Shown: piece by piece, positions 7,129 through 11,761 of the stretch | Position numbering within the stretch: the first letter of the stretch is position 1 | Layout of the letters: the number at the start of each line of letters is the position of its first letter | NCBI GenBank assembly: GCA_027596945.1 | Contig: JADGJH010001131.1 | Span: forward strand, 1-11,761 | Direction of reading: 5' to 3' | Source: Physocladia obscura | Lineage: Eukaryota; Chytridiomycota; Chytridiomycetes; Chytridiales; Chytriomycetaceae | DNA length: 11,761 nt | Notes under the pieces: generated by a model | Told to the model about the DNA's origin: nothing | The model's input: only the letters and a program-made list of their open reading frames with translations | The model's database searches: none | Position numbers and translations under genes: made by a program

Positions 7129-7667
7129 TTAATCGTTCTTTATACAACGCGATCGCATATGCCGTTTTTGAGCATCTATTCTACTGAACTGCTCGCCACA
7201 ATGAGGGCATTTGAATCTTCCCCTAAATTTGATATGCACCGATCCTTCATGTCTGTTCAGTTCCCGTTTTCGAACAAAATTCGCCCCGCATTGAGAACAA
7301 ATAAACGGCCGAATTCCCGCATGTACAAAAAAATGCGCATTGTAGTTGAATTTCTCTTTGAATTCTAAGTAAATACAATTAATGTGTCAGCCAATTGTGC
7401 GTTGAGGAAAAAGACTATACACTAACCTTTACCACATCCAATCCACGGGCATATAAAAGTTATTTGTCCTGTTGGTAAGACTTTAAGAATCGGGTTAGGA
7501 ACTGGTGGCTTTTTGAAATCCGTTTTGATTAATGAAGGTGATGGGCTCATCGAGTGTGAGAATGCACTCGAATCGCTTGGGCATCGTGGTGACGGCAACG
7601 ATGTCGTAATATTTTCAGGGAATTCGTCGTCGAGAATAGATATTCCACCAGGACCTTTGAAAGACAT
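7129..7667 (-). CDS. C2H2-type zinc-finger protein, 158 aa, one intron
   Basis: Exon 1 (7667-7427) starts MSFKGPGGISILDDEFPEN, has a Ser/Pro-rich disordered part (SSAFSHSMSPSPSLIKTD) and ends within finger 1 (CPWIGCGK). Exon 2 (7364-7129) continues EFKEKFNYNAHFFVHAG. The joined coding length, 477 nt, is a multiple of three. Finger 1 is C-x4-C-x12-H-x3-H and is created only by splicing; finger 2 is C-SQ-C-x12-H-x4-H; finger 3 is C-PH-C-x12-H-x4-C (FSRIDAQKRHMRSRC). It is probably a sequence-specific DNA-binding nuclear protein; targets are unknown. Small fungal proteins with closely packed C2H2 fingers and a C2HC last finger are common. A decayed tandem copy lies 135 bp beyond its stop, on the same strand. 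Confidence 0.85.
7365..7426 (-). other. 62-nt intron in the zinc-finger gene
   Basis: Donor GTTAGT, acceptor TTTACTTAG, with a GCTGACAC branch-like motif upstream of the acceptor. The intron interrupts finger 1 between Lys and Glu (phase 1). Removing it joins C-x4-C to the H-x3-H half of the same finger in frame, which is strong internal support. Confidence 0.85.
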
Positions 7668-7689
7668 TTTTTGTTTTGTTTTTTCTTGG

Positions 7690-8760
7690 CAAAGTGGCTG
7701 AATATATTTGATACTGCTTTAATCATCAGTCGTATTGATTATCATGATTTTTTTGTTTGTTTTAGCTGTGACTTAAATTTTACGGCTCTCTCTTTTCAGT
7801 ACTTTTTGTGATCCATCAAAAGACATGAAACTTAACGAACAGAGAAAGCTTTGGCTAAGTTCATGATTTTGACATCTTAATGAAAACTCTTGGCATTTCT
7901 TGGAAAAAATTTTCCGATGGAGATTTTGAATCTGATTTTTAATTGAAATACAACGCACTTCTGATTTTTAATTGAATTACAAAGAAAACTTTGCAAAAAA
8001 TACAACACATCTATTTGTGGAAACCAATCGCCATATTCCTAAACATTAAATTTCCTGCTTAACCGCTCTATGGTCAGAAATTTATACTGACACAATCCTA
8101 TTTCCAAACAAAATTTGTATTGCATTGAAAACTGTAGTATTGGACGTAGAAGTAAGTCTTGCAGTTATATTTCTATAAAAAATTTTAATGCATGGTTTTT
8201 ATAGTGTTGGTGATATTATGTGGACAAGTGTGTTGTGGAGAACTTTGAGCTTGCCTTGCTATTTTTGAACACAGATGTAGCCTAACCAATGTGAAATTGT
8301 CACAGGATGTTTTCAATTCTAAGAATGGACCTTACATGTCACCAAATATGCAATATGTAACTTAGGTCTCTGGTTATTAGGGTTCAAAAGAATACAAGGA
8401 TAATGAACTTTTGCTCACAAATTATATATATTATACATGTATATTATACTATACATTGTAATTTGAATCAAAAAAATGATTAAAAAGCTTTTATTCTTCA
8501 CCATACAGACCTGAAGTCTGTGAATCATGATCAATTGTTGTTCCAGTCATAACATTGATGTTGTAATAAGAGGTGTGGTGTTGTATTGAGCACTGTGGTG
8601 TTATGGTATAGGAAATATATATTTTCTTGAAAAAGGAAAAGAACTTCCACCTTCTACTTCCACCTTTATTGCAAAATGAAAGCATGTATATATACTAAAT
8701 TTACTGGTCAAAGCCATATTAGGAAATTATTTCTGATGCATGGAGGAATGACTGGACTTT
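7690..8760. other. AT-rich, about 1.1 kb without a supported gene
   Basis: Short repeats are visible: a 23-nt unit TCTGATTTTTAATTGAAATA(+CAA) at 7931-7953, repeated at 7960-7982 with one mismatch; the 12-nt palindrome TATACATGTATA at 8432-8443; TGTGGTGTT at 8574 and 8594; ACTTCCACCTT at 8643 and 8655. Fragments such as KFTGQSHIRKLFLMHGG just before 8773 may be an eroded upstream part of the hAT relic. A 64-codon minus-strand frame at 8491-8685 is not convincing. Confidence 0.5.
7931..7982. repeat. Short direct repeat, period 29
   Basis: The 23-nt unit beginning TCTGATTTTTAATTGAA occurs at 7931-7953 and 7960-7982 with one mismatch, which looks like a recent local duplication. Confidence 0.7.
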
Positions 8761-8772
8761 GGAATTGATGCT

Positions 8773-8997
8773 ATGACTTTGTGGGAAACCTTTGGTTCTG
8801 AAAATTTCCCAGCCATTGCGTTTGTAGCCAGCATTATATTCACCATTCATACCATACAAGCTGCATGTGAGCATGTTTGGAGTATTTAAAACTTCATTTA
8901 CTCAACAAGATGGAATCAACTGGGTCAAGAAAAGGCCATGAAGCCTGTTATGATGTATGCAAATGCAAACTTAAAGAGAGAAAGCAGATATGGTTGA
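8773..8997 (+). pseudogene. hAT-family transposase, C-terminal dimerisation region, with internal stop
   Basis: The frame from 8773 to the stop at 8995-8997 reads MTLWETFGSENFPAIAFVAS, then IQAACEHVWSI, an in-frame TAA (8887-8889), then NFIYSTRWNQLGQEKAMKPV and MMYANANL. This follows the hAT C-terminal pattern 'W...G...P...A..I.....ACE..WS.F.FIHSK.RNRL..E....LV...N', conserved in DUF659-type hAT elements of plants and fungi. The stop falls where Phe is usual. The RNase H-like catalytic part is not visible upstream in readable form, so the element is dead. The family call rests on recognised motif order, not on a search. Confidence 0.65.
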
Positions 8998-8999
8998 CA

Positions 9000-9439
9000 T
9001 TTGATAGTTGCTGTTCCTGCTGGAGTTTGACAAGTTTCAATAGTTTTATATAGTGTTTGCTCATCAAATACAGTTATTATAATAATATTTTGTGCTGTAC
9101 AGTGTACCTGTACACTTTGTACAGCATAACCATAGTGCATCATCCATTTTCGATCAGAACTTGAAATATTGTGTCATACGCTTGTTTAGCACGACTGTTA
9201 TTTATACACTCATGGATTGTCTGCAAAATGTTGCTGAAAAAACATTTTAGTCACCAAGAATGCAGTTGCAGATCTCAGATACATCAGCAATCCACAAATA
9301 ATCACAAAGATTATTGGCGCTTATTTTCTTGCAATTAGGTTGCATAATCACGATTTTGAGATCGTACGTATGCAACACAGGACTGTGAGTGCCCAGTCCA
9401 ATTTTTTTGTGTTGAAAATAAAATTTTTTAGAGAAAATC
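9000..9439. promoter_or_regulatory. Upstream region of the hydrolase gene, with a palindrome
   Basis: No gene is supported. The stretch holds the palindrome at 9093-9126 and an A/T-rich run (TGAAAATAAAATTTTTTAG) at about 9413-9431, 40-55 nt before the ATG at 9470, which could be a core promoter element. The start context ATTATGAAA has A at -3. Confidence 0.3.
9093..9126. repeat. Near-perfect 34-bp palindrome
   Basis: The outer arms TGCTGTACA (9093-9101) and TGTACAGCA (9118-9126) are perfect reverse complements. The inner arms GTGTAC (9102-9107) and GTACAC (9110-9115) also pair, leaving a 2-nt centre and a 2-nt bulge. That is 15 base pairs in all, more than expected around it. Confidence 0.8.
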
Positions 9440-9469
9440 GTGGAACTTTTGACTCAAATTTCTCAAATT

Positions 9470-11002
9470 ATGAAAAACAACGAATTTTCCACTGCAATTA
9501 TCAACTCCGGAATGATCACCGCTCAAACATTTCAAAAAGAGAACAGAGAAATTCAACTTTCTTCCCTGATCACCTTGTCTCAAGTTCCCGGCGTTGCAGT
9601 TGCTGCTGTCGGTTCTGCTGGTCGTTTGTTTTCGCATTCATTTGGAACAACAGCTGGAGGTGAACCTGTGACCTCCGACACGCTACACCCAATCTGCTCT
9701 CTCTCAAAAGCTTTTACTTGCGCTTTGCTGGCAATAGCAACTGACCGTGGCTTATTTGATTGGGAAAAGCCACTCAAAACCTTCATCCCCACCTTCGAAC
9801 TTTCCGATCCAATGGCAACGGAACTATTAACAGGCCTCGATTTTGCATCCCACAGAACTGGCTTGGCAGTACACGATCCACTTTGGTACGCGTTCCCTCT
9901 GTCTCCGAAAAGAGCTGTGGACTGTTTGCCGTTTATGCAATTTGCCCACCCGATCCGCACAGCTTTTGAATACAACAACAACGCGTACAAAGTTCTCGCG
10001 AGAGTTGTTGAGCTTGTGTTTGCGAAACCGTTTAGTGAGGTTCTACAAGAAGAGATTCTGGATCCTCTTGGAATGGTGGCAACGACGCTGGACTCGACAC
10101 AACTGCCTAATAGAGGAATGCGTCCGCATGAACCAAAAGTAAACCGCAAGGAAGGATACAATAGTATGCATTTCTATAGTGAGTCAGAGCATGATGCTTG
10201 TGGAGACACTGGAATTTGTACAACCATAAACGATTATGTTCGTTGGCTTCAGTTTATCCTCAACGAAGGTATAATTCCAGAAAATAATGATTGCAAGCGT
10301 CTCATCTCGACTAAAGAGTTCAGTCGTCTTTTTATCCCTGTTTCTATTGACTACTCCTATGGACTCTTGGAAAAAGCCATTGAACATTCTGGTCCTTTAA
10401 ACTACGCTCTCGGATGGTGGATCGGTTCATACAGAAATGAACCATACTATATGCATTCAGGTTGGAATGACGGTTTCATTTCGTTAGTCAAAATCTTGCC
10501 GGAGTCCAAAGTCGCGGCAGTAGCGTTTTTCAATGTCGACACAAACCCGTTTGATGAAGCTATTGTGCACAGTGTTTTAGATATGGGTTTGTCCGCAGTT
10601 TATCTTTCAAAGCCAACGATTTCTCCGTCTGAATGGGCCGGCAGGTTTGAACAGAAGGCAAAGCGGTGGACGAATTTCAAACCACCACCTAGTCCTAAAT
10701 TTGATCGTTTAGAGTCTCCTTATGACTTGAATGAGTATGTTGGTGTGTATAATCATGCACTTTATGGCACGCTTTCCATTTCTCTGAAAGATGGTCACCT
10801 GGTAGGGACTCGAGGAAACGTACATGATTCAGTACTGGTGTTTGCTGGAAGTGAGAATGAATCAATTGAGCGATTTAAAATGAAGAGAATCCGCTGGATA
10901 GACACAATGACATTCAAACGCACTGAAAGTCATGTGTCGGCTGTCTCTGTATTTTTTGGAGAGTGGAACGAAGAATTCAATAACAATTTTATCAGAGTTT
11001 AA
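9470..11002 (+). CDS. Serine beta-lactamase-like hydrolase (S12 family) with DUF3471-like C-terminus, 510 aa
   Basis: The first ATG (9470) gives 510 aa; the frame is open ten codons further to a GTG that a eukaryote would not normally use. The N-terminal and central part is a beta-lactamase/transpeptidase-like domain (PF00144 type): nucleophile motif S77-x-x-K80 (CSLSKAF), SHRTGL at 127-132, Y168-N-N170 (EYNNNAY), and the third motif H329-S-G331 (YYMHSGWNDGF), the HxG form typical of S12 esterases and peptidases rather than KTG. A proline-rich linker (KPPPSPKF) leads to a C-terminal domain starting EYVGVYNHALYGTLSISLKD near 422-441, which resembles DUF3471. All catalytic positions are present, so it is probably an active hydrolase of unknown substrate; drug resistance should not be assumed. 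There is no signal peptide and no intron. Related proteins are common in bacteria and filamentous fungi. Confidence 0.9.
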   Translation: MKNNEFSTAIINSGMITAQTFQKENREIQLSSLITLSQVPGVAVAAVGSAGRLFSHSFGTTAGGEPVTSDTLHPICSLSKAFTCALLAIATDRGLFDWEKPLKTFIPTFELSDPMATELLTGLDFASHRTGLAVHDPLWYAFPLSPKRAVDCLPFMQFAHPIRTAFEYNNNAYKVLARVVELVFAKPFSEVLQEEILDPLGMVATTLDSTQLPNRGMRPHEPKVNRKEGYNSMHFYSESEHDACGDTGICTTINDYVRWLQFILNEGIIPENNDCKRLISTKEFSRLFIPVSIDYSYGLLEKAIEHSGPLNYALGWWIGSYRNEPYYMHSGWNDGFISLVKILPESKVAAVAFFNVDTNPFDEAIVHSVLDMGLSAVYLSKPTISPSEWAGRFEQKAKRWTNFKPPPSPKFDRLESPYDLNEYVGVYNHALYGTLSISLKDGHLVGTRGNVHDSVLVFAGSENESIERFKMKRIRWIDTMTFKRTESHVSAVSVFFGEWNEEFNNNFIRV

Positions 11003-11128
11003 AATGGCTTTTAAAAGTTTTATTTACACTAAAGCAGACCTAAACCATGATCTAAGTTTTGCCAATTCAACCATCATGCAAAGAACAAATTTTCATAGAA
11101 ACCATTCTGAAAGCCCTTGAAAATTTAA

Positions 11129-11134
11129 AATAAA
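11129..11134 (+). terminator. AATAAA poly(A) signal for the hydrolase gene
   Basis: A canonical AATAAA lies 127 nt after the stop codon, followed by GT-rich sequence (GTTTGTGTTGGC), the usual arrangement of a cleavage and polyadenylation site. Confidence 0.6.
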
Positions 11135-11159
11135 GTTTGTGTTGGCAAGGATATAGAAT

Positions 11160-11761
11160 CCAAAATGAGTTAATTTGAAAGCCTTATGCCAAATTTCAAA
11201 TGGCCTACAGTAGCTCACTTCAGTCAATCAAATGTTCCCTCAGTTTGAAATTTGTCAAGTGAGTTGTTCGCAAAGAAGAGATTATTCAGGTTTTCAAACA
11301 AATTTACCAGAAAATATGAGCTGTTCCCCATGTAAGTAGCAATCTTCAACCCCATCAAGAAAAATCAAAGCTTGCAAAAACCTTAGAATATCTTACAATT
11401 TGTACTAAAAGCACATAATGCCAGCTTAGCAAAATTGAATGGCCCAATGCCCTAAAATCTTCCATGTCCTCTTTGCTTCCTTCAAGATGGTTGAAATACT
11501 GGCAGGGCTGATTGATGTTTATAATTGTGGTCAAATTGTTGAAGTATGTGCAACTCTATGGTAAGAGATATGTGTTACAAAACAAAATAAATTTTTGTTT
11601 CACTAATTTTTTCAAGTTCATTTGTTTTTTCTCAAATGACAAGCTTCTATTATGCCTCTCAATCTGATTTTTGGGTTTTTAAAAAAAAATCAACAGAAAT
11701 ATTTTTTATTCCAAAATTTGAAACCAAAAACAAATTAAAAAAGAGCCAAAGAGAATACAAG
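11160..11761. other. AT-rich right flank, no gene supported
   Basis: Short protein-like pieces occur in several frames (for example CQYFNHLEGSKEDMEDFRAL on the minus strand at about 11440-11500, and KIFHVLFASFKMVEILAGLI on the plus strand at the same place), but none exceeds about 50 codons and no motif is recognised. It may be further transposon relic. Confidence 0.4.

Noticed and set aside
6988..7368. Plus-strand 126-codon frame
   Set aside because: It runs antisense to exon 2 of the intact zinc-finger gene, whose zinc ligands and splice phase are decisive.
8420..8460. AT palindrome around TATACATGTATA
   Set aside because: In an alternating A/T run such symmetry is expected by chance; there is no gene nearby to give it meaning.
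8491..8685. Minus-strand 64-codon frame (MLSFCNKGGSRRWKF)
   Set aside because: Short, of low-information composition, overlapping local direct repeats, and with no motif.
9580..10161. Minus-strand 193-codon frame inside the hydrolase gene
   Set aside because: The plus strand here carries conserved catalytic motifs of the S12 family; the minus frame is a shadow.
9470..11002. Interpretation as an antibiotic-resistance beta-lactamase
   Set aside because: The third motif is HxG rather than KTG, no signal peptide is seen, and the C-terminal domain and eukaryotic context fit the general S12 esterase/peptidase group instead.
1..11761. A multi-gene cluster or defence system linking the GNAT, zinc-finger and hydrolase genes
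   Set aside because: The genes are kilobases apart, on both strands, separated by transposon relics, with no shared promoter or complementary functions visible.

Overview
The window looks like a stretch of an AT-rich eukaryotic nuclear genome, most likely a fungus and perhaps an early-diverging (chytrid-like) one. The reasons are: spliced genes with introns of about 54-62 nt; compact C2H2 zinc-finger proteins ending in a C2HC finger of the F-x-R-x-DAxxRH type; an AATAAA-type poly(A) signal after the long single-exon gene; a pyrimidine-rich tract upstream of one start codon; and decayed fragments resembling Tc1/IS630-type and hAT-type transposases. No ribosomal RNA gene, convincing tRNA gene or prokaryotic operon was seen. 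The lineage call is an inference from protein style, not from a marker gene.

Layout. 1-316 (-): degenerate N-terminal part of a Tc1/mariner (IS630-like) transposase running off the left edge, with a 12-bp minisatellite beside it (341-411). 1134-1865 (-): a two-exon GNAT acetyltransferase gene with a pyrimidine-rich promoter tract upstream. 2273-2636 (+): a possible decayed hAT N-terminal region. 3327-4022 (-): an unrecognised acidic, Q/N-rich protein of 231 aa with two LIR/AIM-like motifs near its C-terminus. 4975-5133 (+): a GC-richer island holding an ambiguous small exon. About 5341-5890 (+): a broken coding relic with a coiled coil, not identified. 6473-6994 (-) and 7129-7667 (-): two tandem paralogues of a small C2H2 zinc-finger gene, one intact (158 aa, one intron) and one apparently decayed. 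8773-8997 (+): the C-terminal dimerisation region of a hAT transposase with one internal stop. 9470-11002 (+): an intact intronless 510-aa serine beta-lactamase-like hydrolase (family S12) with a DUF3471-like C-terminal domain and a poly(A) signal downstream.

The intact genes (GNAT, zinc-finger, beta-lactamase-like hydrolase, probably the acidic orphan) lie on both strands, are separated by kilobases of AT-rich relic DNA, and show no sign of acting as a cluster. The region reads as a gene-poor, transposon-eroded segment. I did not find a clearly new multi-gene system. The most interesting items are the tandem zinc-finger pair caught diverging, the acidic orphan with paired LIR-like motifs, the bacterial-style acetyltransferase that carries an intron, and the unidentified coiled-coil relic.
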